Counted from the first letter of the stretch, positions 53,621 through 62,578 are shown. The stretch: 64,000 bases of DNA from Paenibacillus glucanolyticus NBRC 15330 (GCF_004000885.1 NZ_BIMC01000020.1:54087-118086), one strand, 5' to 3'. The notes: generated by a model not told the origin, from the letters alone. Made by a program: numbers and translations.

Positions 53621-53703
53621 GAGGTCTGCCTCCTATTCTGCGTCGCAACCAAATCTAGATTGTTAAGCACTCGAATTTCTTATATATGATTAGCCTTTCT
53701 TGA

Positions 53704-53733
53704 TTGTACCGAATGTTGGCATTCTGCGTCAAA
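53704..53733 (-). promoter_or_regulatory. Sigma-A promoter of bshC–ahcY
   Basis: TTGACG (minus 53733–53728), 18-base spacer and TACAAT (53709–53704). It follows immediately on the tail of the opp terminator. Confidence 0.65.
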
Positions 53734-53739
53734 GGAAAA

Positions 53740-53775
53740 GAATAGCCGCCGGCATACAAGCCGGCGGCTATTCTA
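53740..53775 (-). terminator. Terminator after the opp operon
   Basis: A perfect 15-bp stem AGAATAGCCGCCGGC (minus 53775–53761) with GCCGGCGGCTATTCT (53754–53740), loop of 6, and a TTTTCC tail. It lies 35 bases after the oppF stop. Confidence 0.9.
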
Positions 53776-53810
53776 GAGATCAGCATTTCTGGATTTAGGA
53801 CAAGCGCGCT

Positions 53811-54749
53811 TTAAGCGTAGGCTTTAGCAACCCAGTGTCCTTTAGATACCTCTACCAGCTCCGAATCCTTCACGTCCAGCTGGACGGTTCCGTCCTCGCC
53901 TTTGGCTGCTGAAATCGGTCCCTGCATATCATTCTCGAGCTTGAGACGTTTTTTGTTTGCCTCGATTTCCGGATCCGGAATCGGAATCGCGGACAGCAAT
54001 GTTTTGGTGTACGGATGGATCGGATTCGCATACAGTTCTTCACTATCTGCCAGCTCCACCATTTTACCCAAGTACATTACCGCTACCCGGTCACTGATAT
54101 GCTTAACCATGGACAAGTCATGCGCAATGAAGAGATAAGTCAGGCCAAGACGATCCTGCAAGTCCTTCAGCAAGTTAACAACCTGCGCCTGGATGGAAAC
54201 GTCAAGCGCTGAGATCGGTTCATCACAAATGATGAATTTAGGGTTAACCGCAAGTGCACGGGCTATCCCGATCCGTTGACGCTGACCGCCAGAAAATTCA
54301 TGAGGGTAACGCGTCGAATGGTCACTATTCAAGCCAACCATATCCAGCAGCTCCTCGATCCGCTTCTTGCGCTCGGCGCGGCTGCCTGCCATTCCGTGAA
54401 TATCCAGTGCTTCTCCGATGATATCCGAAACCGTAAATCTTGGATTCAGCGAGGCATACGGATCCTGGAAAATCATCTGCATGTCACGGCGCATCGCCTT
54501 CATTTTGCCCGGAGACAGCTTGTAAATGTCGGTTCCGTTAAAGTTAACGCTGCCGGCAGTTGGTTCGTAGAGCCGCAGAATCGTCCGTCCTGCTGTTGAC
54601 TTGCCGCAACCGGACTCTCCCACCATACCAAGCGTCTCGCCTTCGCGAATATAAAAATTCAAGTCGTCGACCGCTTTAAGGATGTTGCCCTTACCGACAT
54701 TGAAATACTTCTTAAGGCCCTTTACCTCGATCAAGTGGTTATCCTTCAT
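53811..54749 (-). CDS. oppF: Oligopeptide ABC transporter ATP-binding protein OppF
   Basis: 312 residues. Walker A GESGCGKST is at 44–52, the signature is EFSGGQRQRIGIARAL, and Walker B FIICDEPISALD. The C-terminal OppD/F domain (NPIHPYTKTLLSAIPIPDPE) is present. With OppD it powers import of peptides through OppB/OppC. Its ATG overlaps the oppD stop by 4 bases and has AGGAGG upstream. It is the last gene of the opp unit, before a strong terminator. Confidence 0.94.
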   Translation of the reverse strand: MKDNHLIEVKGLKKYFNVGKGNILKAVDDLNFYIREGETLGMVGESGCGKSTAGRTILRLYEPTAGSVNFNGTDIYKLSPGKMKAMRRDMQMIFQDPYASLNPRFTVSDIIGEALDIHGMAGSRAERKKRIEELLDMVGLNSDHSTRYPHEFSGGQRQRIGIARALAVNPKFIICDEPISALDVSIQAQVVNLLKDLQDRLGLTYLFIAHDLSMVKHISDRVAVMYLGKMVELADSEELYANPIHPYTKTLLSAIPIPDPEIEANKKRLKLENDMQGPISAAKGEDGTVQLDVKDSELVEVSKGHWVAKAYA

Positions 54750-55741
54750 GAACCTTGCGCCTCCTTCGCCATCGGATGCAGATTCCAGCAGCGCGCCATA
54801 TGCGTGTCACTGAATTCCGTTGCGCCCGGATCTACCCGTTCACAAATTCTCATAGCTTCATCACAGCGCGCAGCGAACGGACAGCCTACCGGAGGTTTAA
54901 TGAGATCCGGCGGTGTTCCGATAATCGGAATAAGCGGCTCGTCTTTTTTCTGATCCAGACGCGGCATCGAACGAAGCAGGCCTTTGGTGTAAGGATGCTG
55001 GGGATTTTTGAATATCTCCCATTTCGTTCCGGTTTCCACGACTTCACCTGCATACATAACGATAACACGGTCACACATTCCGGCAACCACACCAAGGTCA
55101 TGCGTGATCAGAATGATCGATGTTCCGAGGCGCTCCTGCATTTCCTTCATAACATCCATAATCTGTGCCTGAATGGTAACGTCGAGTGCCGTTGTCGGCT
55201 CATCGGCGATCAGCAGGGTCGGCTTGCATGCAAGCGCGATGGCTATCATCGCACGCTGGCGCATACCGCCGGAGAACTCATGCGGATACTGATTGAAGCG
55301 TTCCTCTGCATTTTTGATGCCAACCAGCTTCAGCATTTCAATCGCATGTTTTTTTGCTTCCGAGAAGGACATCCCTTGGTGCTTAACCAGCACCTCCGTG
55401 ATCTGCTTCCCTATTCTAATGGTCGGATTGAGCGAGGTCATCGGATCCTGGAAAATCATTCCGATATCCTTGCCGCGAATCGCTTCCATCTGTTTATTGG
55501 TTTTTTTGAGAAGGTCTTGTCCTTGGAAAATGACCTCTCCTTTTTTAATTTCTGAGGGCGGGGACGGAATCAATCGCATAATGGTCTGGGCAGTAACACT
55601 TTTACCGCTTCCGGACTCACCGACGATGGCAACCGTCTCCCCCTTGCCGACTTCAAAATTCATGCCGCGCACAGCCTTTACTTCACCGCCGCGAACACGA
55701 AACGATACGTTGAGGTCCTTCACCTGCAAGATCGGTTCCAT
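54746..55741 (-). CDS. oppD: Oligopeptide ABC transporter ATP-binding protein OppD
   Basis: 331 residues. Walker A GESGSGKSV is at 41–49, signature EFSGGMRQRAMIAIAL and Walker B LLIADEPTTALD. The C-terminal extension has the cysteine motif GCPFAARCDEAMRICE, the iron-sulfur-type site of this subfamily. AGGAGG precedes the ATG. It works with OppF, OppB and OppC. The dipeptide (Dpp) group has the same layout, so the peptide length is not certain. Confidence 0.94.
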   Translation of the reverse strand: MEPILQVKDLNVSFRVRGGEVKAVRGMNFEVGKGETVAIVGESGSGKSVTAQTIMRLIPSPPSEIKKGEVIFQGQDLLKKTNKQMEAIRGKDIGMIFQDPMTSLNPTIRIGKQITEVLVKHQGMSFSEAKKHAIEMLKLVGIKNAEERFNQYPHEFSGGMRQRAMIAIALACKPTLLIADEPTTALDVTIQAQIMDVMKEMQERLGTSIILITHDLGVVAGMCDRVIVMYAGEVVETGTKWEIFKNPQHPYTKGLLRSMPRLDQKKDEPLIPIIGTPPDLIKPPVGCPFAARCDEAMRICERVDPGATEFSDTHMARCWNLHPMAKEAQGS

Positions 55742-55754
55742 ACCTTCCCACCTC

Positions 55755-56705
55755 CTATTTTTTCAATTTCGGATCAAGAGCATCACGCAGTCCATCACCG
55801 AAAATGTTGAATGCTAACATCGTCAAGCTGATAAATAGAGCAGGGAACAACATCCGCCATGGATAGTACATCCATCCGGACAGCGCATCATTAATCATGG
55901 AGCCCCAAGAAGCGACCGGAGCTTGAACGCCAAGACCAAGGAAACTCAGGAAGGCTTCGGCGAAAATTGCACTAGGCACCGACAAGGTCAACGTAACGAT
56001 GATCGGTCCCATCGCATTGGGTATCAGATGCCGGAACAACAAGCGGGAAGTCCCCGCACCCATGGAGCGAGAAGCAAGTACATACTCTCTGCTCTTGAGC
56101 TGCATGATCTCGCCCCTTACAATCCAGGACATATTGATCCATCCCGTGATGGTTAAGGCGAGTATGATCGTCCCTAAACTTGGTTCGAATACAACGAGCA
56201 GCAAAATCGTAACAAGCAGATATGGAATGGAATACAGAATTTCTGCAAACTTATTCATAAACTCATCTACACGGCCACCGAAGTATCCCATGATGCCGCC
56301 ATATATAACACCAATCATCAAGTCAATCGCAGCTGCTGCAAGACCAACGGTCAATGAAATCCGAGCGCCCATCCAGGTACGTACAAAAACATCGCGTCCC
56401 AGGTCGTCGGTTCCAAACCAATGTTCTGATGAAGGCGGCATGTTCGTATTCATCAAATCATTCGTTTCATAGTCATAATTAGAGATCATCGGGCCAATAA
56501 TCGCCATGACGACAATCAGGATCATAATAATCAAACCGGCCATCGCTAGCTTGTTCTTACGCAATCTCTCCCAGGAATCTCTCCACGAGGATAAACTTTC
56601 ACGCTGTATTACTTCAGATTGTTTCTCATCAGGACCAATCTTCTGAAAATCTTCAGGCTTCAGGTTTAGTGCCGCAGGATGAGGCATACTTTGTTCTTTC
56701 TCCAT
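55755..56705 (-). CDS. oppC: Oligopeptide ABC transporter permease OppC
   Basis: 316 residues. The N-terminal cytosolic tail of ~50 residues is followed by six predicted membrane helices. The EAA loop is in VLASRSMGAGTSRLLFRHLIPN, typical of the DppC/OppC group, and FGTDDLGRDVFVRTWMGARISL is the periplasmic signature. It starts 2 bases after the oppB stop. It forms the membrane pore with OppB. The N-terminal extension is typical of Gram-positive OppC. Confidence 0.94.
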   Translation of the reverse strand: MEKEQSMPHPAALNLKPEDFQKIGPDEKQSEVIQRESLSSWRDSWERLRKNKLAMAGLIIMILIVVMAIIGPMISNYDYETNDLMNTNMPPSSEHWFGTDDLGRDVFVRTWMGARISLTVGLAAAAIDLMIGVIYGGIMGYFGGRVDEFMNKFAEILYSIPYLLVTILLLVVFEPSLGTIILALTITGWINMSWIVRGEIMQLKSREYVLASRSMGAGTSRLLFRHLIPNAMGPIIVTLTLSVPSAIFAEAFLSFLGLGVQAPVASWGSMINDALSGWMYYPWRMLFPALFISLTMLAFNIFGDGLRDALDPKLKK

Positions 56706-56707
56706 GT

Positions 56708-57640
56708 CTACCTCTCCTTCCCGCCGGTCAATTTAATACGTGGATCAACGAATATATACACGATATCCGTAATGAAACGCGCCAGCATCAACAAGATGCC
56801 GTAGAAAATGGTGATACCCATAATCACTGTATAATCACGGTTTGTAATACTTTCAACAAACTGCTTACCGATGCCGCCAATACCAAAGATCTGTTCAATA
56901 ACGACCGAACCCGTGATAATATTTGCTGTCATCGGGCCGACGTAGGTTACGACCGGCAAAATACCATTTCGGATAACATGACGGAACATAATGGCAAACC
57001 AATTAAGTCCTTTCGCCTTCGCCGTCTTGATATAATCCGAGTGCAGCACTTCCAGCATGCTGGATCGTGTCAAACGGGCAATAAATGCAATCGGTTGAGC
57101 AGATAACGCCATAACTGGAAGCACGTAATCAAGCGGTCCTTCAAAGCCCATAACATTGAAAATGCCTGCCTTCTCCGCCAATAGGTACTGCAGCAAGGAT
57201 GCGAGTACAAAACTCGGCACCGCGATTCCCAACACCGAGACAATCATAGCGATGTTGTCAATCAGCTTGCGGTGATACAGTGCTGCAAGCATCCCCAGCA
57301 GGACACCCACGATAACGGATACGACAATCGCGATGAGACCCAGTCGCAGTGAAGGCCCGAACGTGTCGACAATAATATCAGTAACGGATTGTCCCTGTTT
57401 CTTCATGGACAAACCAAAATCACCCTGGACGATGTTTCCCAAGTATTTCGTATACTGCTGAAACAACGGTTTATCTAAATCATACTGTTCCATCAACCTC
57501 GCCAAAATTTCAGGCGATGGCTTTTTCTCTCCCATAAACGGATCGCCCGGTATGGCTTTCATAAGAAAAAAAGTGGCTGAGATCAGTATGAACAACGATA
57601 CAAGCATATAAAAAAACTTACTCGCCACATACCTCAGCAT
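56708..57640 (-). CDS. oppB: Oligopeptide ABC transporter permease OppB
   Basis: 310 residues, six predicted membrane helices. The N-terminus MLRYVASKFFYMLVSLFILISATFF is the first, GDFGLSMKKQGQSVTDII the external loop, and the EAA loop is in YIKTAKAKGLNWFAIMFRHVIRN. It is the first downstream gene after oppA and has an AGGAGG site. A terminator-like hairpin between oppA and oppB would keep its transcript lower than oppA. Confidence 0.94.
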   Translation of the reverse strand: MLRYVASKFFYMLVSLFILISATFFLMKAIPGDPFMGEKKPSPEILARLMEQYDLDKPLFQQYTKYLGNIVQGDFGLSMKKQGQSVTDIIVDTFGPSLRLGLIAIVVSVIVGVLLGMLAALYHRKLIDNIAMIVSVLGIAVPSFVLASLLQYLLAEKAGIFNVMGFEGPLDYVLPVMALSAQPIAFIARLTRSSMLEVLHSDYIKTAKAKGLNWFAIMFRHVIRNGILPVVTYVGPMTANIITGSVVIEQIFGIGGIGKQFVESITNRDYTVIMGITIFYGILLMLARFITDIVYIFVDPRIKLTGGKER

Positions 57641-57767
57641 TTCGCTAGCCTCCTGATCAGTTGTTCTAAACCAAGCCGTCTATACAATTGTATAATTCCA
57701 GAACGGATTGAGCATCCCTTAACTTTCCCCAACGGACACAAGATTTGGAAACCTTGCGCTCATACAA

Positions 57768-57816
57768 AAAAATCGGGATATATATGAGGTTTGAATGCCC
57801 CACATATATATCCCGA
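57768..57816 (-). terminator. Partial terminator between oppA and oppB
   Basis: TCGGGATATATATG (minus 57816–57803) pairs with CATATATATCCCGA (57786–57773) with a 16-base loop, followed by seven T. It lies 33 bases after the oppA stop and 130 before oppB. Such a stem lets the binding-protein gene be transcribed more than the membrane genes. Confidence 0.82.
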
Positions 57817-57848
57817 ACCGTAACCTTTTATAATTGGTTTACAAAAGA

Positions 57849-59507
57849 CTACTCGATATATGCACGTGTGAAATCGATATCACCTTTATAATCCAGATGG
57901 AGGTTTTTCACCCATGGTTTAACCAGGGACACACTGGAGTAGTAGTAAATTGGCATTACAACCTGGTTGTCTTGAACAAGAATTTTCTCGGCTTTGGACA
58001 TCAGTTCCATGCGCTTAGCATTATCGCTAGTAGCATAAGCATCTTTCACAAGTTTGTCATATTCTTCGTTCTTGAAGCCAGTGTCGTTGTTACCACCATT
58101 GGATGTCCACATATCGATATAAGTCATCGGGTCGTTATAGTCTGCTCCCCAACCGGAACGTGCAATTTGATAGTTCAGATCCGTACGGTTTTTCAGGAAT
58201 ACGCCCCACTCTTGGTTTTGAACTTTCACATTAACCCCGAGATTGTTCTTCCACATATCGGAAATCGCAAGTGCAATTTTCTTGTGGTTGTCATCGGAGT
58301 TGTGGATCAGAGTAACTTCAGGCAATGTGGTATAGCCTTTTTCCTTCATACCTTGCTCGAGCAGTTTCTTAGCCTCTTCAAGATTTTCTTGGAAGTAAGT
58401 ATCCGGTACCTCTGTGCGGTACTCGTCGGACTCACCCTTGATACCCGGAGGAACAAAACCAAATGCAGGGATTTGTCCGCCTTGCGTAATTTTTTCTACA
58501 ATTGCCTTACGGTCAATCGCCATCGAGAATGCTTTACGAATGTTCACATTGTCGAATGGTTCTTCGGTAGTGTTAAAAATATAGAAATACGTCGATGAAA
58601 TACCTTTGATCATCAGCTCATCGCCAAGTTCCTTCTTGATCGCACTCAGCTGATCCGTCGGGATGTTGCCTGTTGGATGTCCTGCATAATCCAACTCATC
58701 GTTACGATAGCTTGAAAGTTCAGTAGCAGAGCTGTTTACGATACTCATTTGAACTTTTTCAAGTTTGATGGAATCCTTGTCCCAGTACTGGTCGTTCTTC
58801 ACAAGCTCGATCTTTTGACCTTTGGTCATTTGTGAAACCTTGAACGGACCGTTACCGATCAACGTATCCGGCTTGGTTGCCCAAGAAGCATTTCCTTCAA
58901 CGGAGCTGTGAACCGGGAAGTACGTTTGGAATGACATCAAGCTGAGGAAGTAAGGTGTAGGGTTTTCGAGTGTAACTTCCAATGTATAATCGTCAGTTGC
59001 CTTTACGCCAACCTCATTAGCGTCTTTAATGTCTCCAAGATTGTAAGCTTCAGCATTTTTGATGTAATACAGCTGATAAGCGTATGGTGATGCAGGTGTA
59101 AAGTTTGGATCAAGTACACGTTTCCAAGCATACTCAAAATCTTTTGCTGTTACTGGATCGCCGTTGCTCCATTTGGCATCTTGGCGAAGGGTGAAGACAT
59201 ATTTCAGTCCATCTTCAGAAATATCCCATTTTTCGGCTACGCCTTGCTCTTCGGTGCCGTCCGCACCTTTACGAACCAAACCTTCAAATACAGAACTGAT
59301 TACCGTATTCGATGTGTTATCCTGAGCCAAGCCCGGATCCAATGTAGGAGGGTCGGAAGCAAGGTTCATGCGGAAGACCTGCTCTTTAGGCTTGTCCGTT
59401 CCGCCATTATCGGCGCCTTCGTTCTTGTCAGCTCCACATGCTGCCAACACGGAGCTGAAAGCAAGAATAAGCGTCATAAGAAGCAGTAATTTTTTGTGTT
59501 TCTTCAT
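57849..59507 (-). CDS. oppA: Oligopeptide-binding lipoprotein OppA
   Basis: 552 residues. The lipoprotein signal peptide KKLLLLMTLILAFSSVLAAC ends with the lipobox LAAC, Cys24 being the lipid site cleaved by LspA. The mature SBP_bac_5-type protein has RMNLASDPPTLDPGLAQDNTS, FEYAWKRVLDPNFTPASPYAY and the GWGADYNDPMTYIDMW motif. It captures peptides outside the membrane. It is the first gene of the opp operon, and related proteins also sense signal peptides in Bacillus sporulation and competence. Confidence 0.95.
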   Translation of the reverse strand: MKKHKKLLLLMTLILAFSSVLAACGADKNEGADNGGTDKPKEQVFRMNLASDPPTLDPGLAQDNTSNTVISSVFEGLVRKGADGTEEQGVAEKWDISEDGLKYVFTLRQDAKWSNGDPVTAKDFEYAWKRVLDPNFTPASPYAYQLYYIKNAEAYNLGDIKDANEVGVKATDDYTLEVTLENPTPYFLSLMSFQTYFPVHSSVEGNASWATKPDTLIGNGPFKVSQMTKGQKIELVKNDQYWDKDSIKLEKVQMSIVNSSATELSSYRNDELDYAGHPTGNIPTDQLSAIKKELGDELMIKGISSTYFYIFNTTEEPFDNVNIRKAFSMAIDRKAIVEKITQGGQIPAFGFVPPGIKGESDEYRTEVPDTYFQENLEEAKKLLEQGMKEKGYTTLPEVTLIHNSDDNHKKIALAISDMWKNNLGVNVKVQNQEWGVFLKNRTDLNYQIARSGWGADYNDPMTYIDMWTSNGGNNDTGFKNEEYDKLVKDAYATSDNAKRMELMSKAEKILVQDNQVVMPIYYYSSVSLVKPWVKNLHLDYKGDIDFTRAYIE

Positions 59508-59593
59508 CTTGCGGTATCCCCCTCATAGATTTTAGGTATATGCTTATCGATTATACAACCAGTGGTCAAAAAAATCCAGAAATCAATAAATTG

Positions 59594-59628
59594 AAAAATC
59601 TGCCTGACCCAAGGATCAAACAGATTTA
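59594..59628 (-). terminator. Terminator after the DUF3397 gene
   Basis: AAATCTG and TGA (minus from 59627) pair with TCA and CAGATTT (to 59596), followed by TTC. It separates panE–DUF3397 from oppA. Confidence 0.7.
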
Positions 59629-59656
59629 TCATTGAATTCTAGTTATTAGATTGTTC

Positions 59657-60043
59657 TTACGTAACTTTAATTATGTATGAAAGGATACCAAAAAATGTGA
59701 AAACTACGTAACCGAAACTCATAGCAACGAAGCCAAGCCGCCAGACGGCTCTCGCCAGTCTTTTGCCGTTAACCTTGCCCTTCCAGCGGTTCTGCGCACT
59801 TCCGATTAGCCCAGTTGCAATAAGCAGCATGAGGAGAATAAGATAGAACCCGGATTTGGACTGGAACGTATTATTAAACAAGGCGGATACCGAAAACAGC
59901 AGGAAAAAAGTGGTGACATCCATAGCCAGCCCAAACGCTTGTTTTCGATTTTTGTTTCTTTGCAAGACGATCATATAAACAAGGATAAATGGAATGAACG
60001 GAAATAGACTTAATGTATTAAACACACCCTGCAAGAACCCCAT
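59657..60043 (-). CDS. DUF3397 membrane protein (YllA type)
   Basis: 128 residues with four predicted membrane helices and basic loops (LQRNKNRKQAFGLAMDVTTFF; QNRWKGKVNGKRLARAVWRLGF). This is the DUF3397 family, to which B. subtilis YllA belongs; yllA is also near mraZ and next to ylbQ there. GGGGGG precedes the ATG, 12 bases after panE. Function unknown. Here the opp, bshC and ahcY genes separate it from mraZ. Confidence 0.85.
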   Translation of the reverse strand: MGFLQGVFNTLSLFPFIPFILVYMIVLQRNKNRKQAFGLAMDVTTFFLLFSVSALFNNTFQSKSGFYLILLMLLIATGLIGSAQNRWKGKVNGKRLARAVWRLGFVAMSFGYVVFTFFGILSYIIKVT

Positions 60044-60055
60044 GCTTAAACCCCC

Positions 60056-61021
60056 CTATGTATTCATCCCCTCAATGAGCTGCACAATGAGCTCGTGTGT
60101 TGGCACCGCAATGCCATATTTACGCCCCAGGCCTACAATGCTTCCGTTAATCCAGGCCACTTCGGTCGTTCTGCTGTCCATAACATCCTTTAGCATGGAA
60201 GACGTGTTACCCGAAGTCGATTGACAGACAGCTACAATCCATTCCCAGAGCCTGCTCCCATAAGGAATGCCGCCCGCTTTATATACGGCGATCCCTTCAT
60301 CATAAAGCTGCTGCATCAGCCTGACGCGTTCGGGCGATGATAACAGCTCTCCATTAGGAATCCGCCACAATGCAGTCAAAGGGTTAATCACCGCATTCAT
60401 CAGCAGTTTACGATAGATCATCACATCCATTTCATTCGACAAAAAAGCTTCAAATCCTGCTCTATTCAGCTGTTTAACGAGCTCATTTTCATCATTTCCC
60501 TCTGAAACAGGGCTTGCAGAGTCCTGTTCGGGCATGAATTTGCCGATTGTCGTCGTTCCGCGGCCAGCATGCAATACAGATACGAGACTTGTGCGTTTGG
60601 CTCCCTCTGTTGTAATGGCCGCATACAGTGTCCATGCAGGCAGCAGTTCTTGAAGCCGCTCCAGATGCCCCGTCCCGTTCTGATAGCAGATCAGCCTGCG
60701 ATGGTCTTGACCATATGGAGCCAGCACCCGGGCTGCCAGATCTTCGATCCCTTGCTGCTTCAACATCAGAAACAGATAGTCCGCATCGGCTGCAGCCCCT
60801 CGCTCGGCAAAGGAAGACAGTGTGCAGACCGTGAGCGAGCTGGAATCCATCCGCTTGTGCCGGCCTGTACCTTCCTCGATGGTGATGCCTGAAGCCTTCA
60901 GCATGTCCGCTTGCTCTTCACTGCGACACCATAACGTGACACGGCAGCCGGAGCTCGCAAGTTTGCCTGCATATAACAGGCCCAATGAGCCTGCACCGAT
61001 GATATGTATATTCATGTTCAT
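60056..61021 (-). CDS. panE: 2-dehydropantoate 2-reductase (ketopantoate reductase)
   Basis: 321 residues. N-terminal NADP-binding IIGAGSLGLLYAGKLASSGC and a C-terminal ApbA domain with EMDVMIYRKLLMNAVINPLTALWRIPNGEL (given in parts) and KDVMDSRTTEVAWINGSIVGLGRKYGI. It reduces ketopantoate to pantoate for pantothenate and CoA. It is the position of B. subtilis ylbQ. The ATG has TGGAGG 6 bases upstream. The DUF3397 gene follows 12 bases later. Confidence 0.9.
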   Translation of the reverse strand: MNMNIHIIGAGSLGLLYAGKLASSGCRVTLWCRSEEQADMLKASGITIEEGTGRHKRMDSSSLTVCTLSSFAERGAAADADYLFLMLKQQGIEDLAARVLAPYGQDHRRLICYQNGTGHLERLQELLPAWTLYAAITTEGAKRTSLVSVLHAGRGTTTIGKFMPEQDSASPVSEGNDENELVKQLNRAGFEAFLSNEMDVMIYRKLLMNAVINPLTALWRIPNGELLSSPERVRLMQQLYDEGIAVYKAGGIPYGSRLWEWIVAVCQSTSGNTSSMLKDVMDSRTTEVAWINGSIVGLGRKYGIAVPTHELIVQLIEGMNT

Positions 61022-61090
61022 GTGAATCCTCCAAATGTAATCAAACGTTACGTACTAGCCCTAGTATATATCAGAATAATCTCCTATACG

Positions 61091-61135
61091 CACAAATAAC
61101 CCGCCAAAGCGCATGAAATGCACTAATGCGGGTTA
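61091..61135 (-). terminator. Terminator after the RsfA-like gene
   Basis: TAACCCGC (minus 61135–61128) pairs with GCGGGTTA (61104–61097), with a 23-base loop that can form an inner stem, followed by TTTGTG. It lies 28 bases after the stop. Confidence 0.7.
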
Positions 61136-61162
61136 CGGTGAATAGCAAAACAACCTTTTTTC

Positions 61163-61813
61163 CTATTCGATTCGTTCGAGATTACCGTTTGCATCCATTT
61201 TGAAGCGAGTTTTAAGTTCCTCATCCTCTTCGTTTAAGAAAGCCAATCTTCGTGCCCGATCCATAATCTGAATCAATGCCTTATAATCATCATTGACAAC
61301 ATGATAGTCAGTTTTCACTTCGCTTACTTCCTTTAGCAAACGTTGATTCTCACTGCGAAGCCTTGCGAGCTCATCCTCTTTCTCACGCAAACTCTTCTCA
61401 AGCGATTTATACTGACGCGAACTTTCCTGAAGCCCACCCTTCCATTGACGAAGGAAACGGATGACGGCATCAATAGAAAGCGTTTCTTCACTTGCACCTT
61501 CATTCTTGTATACATCCTGTTCCAGTTCCGGAGCAGCCAAGCCAGCAACCTGCGGTCCGCTTAAGGAAGGCTGCTTCTTATAATAACTTCTCTTCTGACG
61601 CTGAGATTTCGCCAAACTGATAGCATCCTCATATTTCTTGCGAACACAACTGTTCCAACGAAATCCGCATGCTGCCGATGTCCGGCCTATTCTTTCTCCC
61701 ACTTCCTCAAAGGCAGCCAATTGGGTGCTGCCCTCACGAATATGACGCAGGGTCACCTCCGCCAATATCAGGTCGTCCTCTGCACTCCATGCATCCTGTC
61801 TCACTGCTGACAT
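61163..61813 (-). CDS. RsfA-family (YlbO-like) transcriptional regulator
   Basis: 216 residues from ATG 61813 with AGGAGGG upstream. The N-terminal Myb/SANT-like domain (RQDAWSAEDDLILAEVTLRHIREG and GRTSAACGFRWNSCVRKKY) matches RsfA, the prespore regulator of sigma-F genes in B. subtilis, whose paralogue YlbO is encoded next to ylbQ. A coiled coil at about 135–180 (SLEKSLREKEDELARLRSENQRLLKEV) is in the C-terminal half. The long linker differs from RsfA. It lies upstream of panE. Confidence 0.82.
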   Translation of the reverse strand: MSAVRQDAWSAEDDLILAEVTLRHIREGSTQLAAFEEVGERIGRTSAACGFRWNSCVRKKYEDAISLAKSQRQKRSYYKKQPSLSGPQVAGLAAPELEQDVYKNEGASEETLSIDAVIRFLRQWKGGLQESSRQYKSLEKSLREKEDELARLRSENQRLLKEVSEVKTDYHVVNDDYKALIQIMDRARRLAFLNEEDEELKTRFKMDANGNLERIE

Positions 61814-62081
61814 ACCATAAAACCCTCCTAACGACATCCTAAAATAACCGTCTTCAATACCGTAAATCCGGCTGCTGAATAGGGTATAAAAACTGCTTAA
61901 TTCATTTCTATGCCTCTCATAGAGTTCATAGAATCTATTTGATACTAAAATGTATTTCCATTTTGGATACAGATCATACTCTTACAGGAGGGAAAACCAC
62001 CGATTAGCTGAATTTGTTAACGAATTCAATGCCCTGCTTCTGGATAATAATAAAAAATGAAGGGTTTTCTTGAGTTAGGCG
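61814..62081. other. Non-coding gap between the divergent RsfA-like and DUF2626 genes
   Basis: No reading frame with a ribosome site is seen. It contains the upstream region of the RsfA-like gene and a near-palindrome GAATTTGTTAACGAATTC at 62010–62027. A sigma-A promoter for the DUF2626 gene begins at 62082. Confidence 0.6.
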
Positions 62082-62110
62082 TTTACACGTTTTTCCCATA
62101 ACGCTATAAT
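62082..62110 (+). promoter_or_regulatory. Sigma-A promoter of the DUF2626 gene
   Basis: TTTACA (62082–62087), a 17-base spacer and a perfect TATAAT (62105–62110) lie 46 bases before the GTG start. Confidence 0.82.
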
Positions 62111-62156
62111 GTTCATAGCAGCATTATGTGCGTACATACGAGAGGAGGATATAATC

Positions 62157-62393
62157 GTGGCACGGATGTTTCGAGTCCTTGGCTTTTTCACCCTGACTAT
62201 CGGGTTGATGGCCTTTGCCGGTGATCATATTGAAATGGCTCTGCTCTTCTTCCTGCAGACTGCATTTTTCGTGATCCTGGGATATTTGAAATTCACGGAG
62301 AGAACCTATATTCTTCTCTTCTGGGCTTATATGATCGTGACCTTCACGGGCTTTAGCTATTGGACGGTCTTCATTATGGGCAAACCACTCTAA
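62157..62393 (+). CDS. DUF2626 small membrane protein (YqgY-like)
   Basis: 78 residues starting at GTG 62157 with AGGAGG 8 bases upstream; the upstream ATG at 62109 is inside the promoter and is not used. Three predicted membrane helices: MFRVLGFFTLTIGLMAFAG, ALLFFLQTAFFVILGYLKF and TYILLFWAYMIVTFTGFSY. ARMFRVLGF, GDHIEMALLF and KFTERTYI match the DUF2626 family, of which B. subtilis YqgY is a member. Function unknown. Confidence 0.85.
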   Translation: MARMFRVLGFFTLTIGLMAFAGDHIEMALLFFLQTAFFVILGYLKFTERTYILLFWAYMIVTFTGFSYWTVFIMGKPL

Positions 62394-62494
62394 CAAGCAT
62401 AACCATGCAAGCGATTTATCGATCTGCCGGCGGTCAACCTGGACAACCTGAGGCTGCGCTGGTGGGTTTTCCTTGCGCTTAGAGAACAAGTACT

Positions 62495-62536
62495 TAAAAA
62501 AGCGATCAGGTGCTTTAGCTGCCGGATCGCTTTTTT
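62495..62536 (+). terminator. Terminator after the DUF2626 gene
   Basis: AAAAAAGCGATC (62495–62507) pairs with GATCGCTTTTTT (62525–62536), a symmetric hairpin that could work in both directions. Confidence 0.88.
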
Positions 62537-62548
62537 AGTTCCTAAGGA

Positions 62549-62578
62549 TTGATAATTGAGTCGTACACGTCATATATT
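62549..62578 (+). promoter_or_regulatory. Candidate sigma-A promoter of the exported coiled-coil gene
   Basis: TTGATA (62549–62554), 18-base spacer and TATATT (62573–62578), 66 bases before the TTG start. Confidence 0.5.

Noticed and set aside
62404..62481. A small plus-strand frame of 25 codons (MQAIYRSAGGQPGQ...)
   Set aside because: No ribosome site before the ATG and no match to known small proteins; too short to support.
62124..62489. A minus-strand frame (FSKRKENPPAQPQVV...) opposite the DUF2626 gene
   Set aside because: It has no ribosome site; its start lies by a terminator hairpin and its main part is antisense of the DUF2626 gene.
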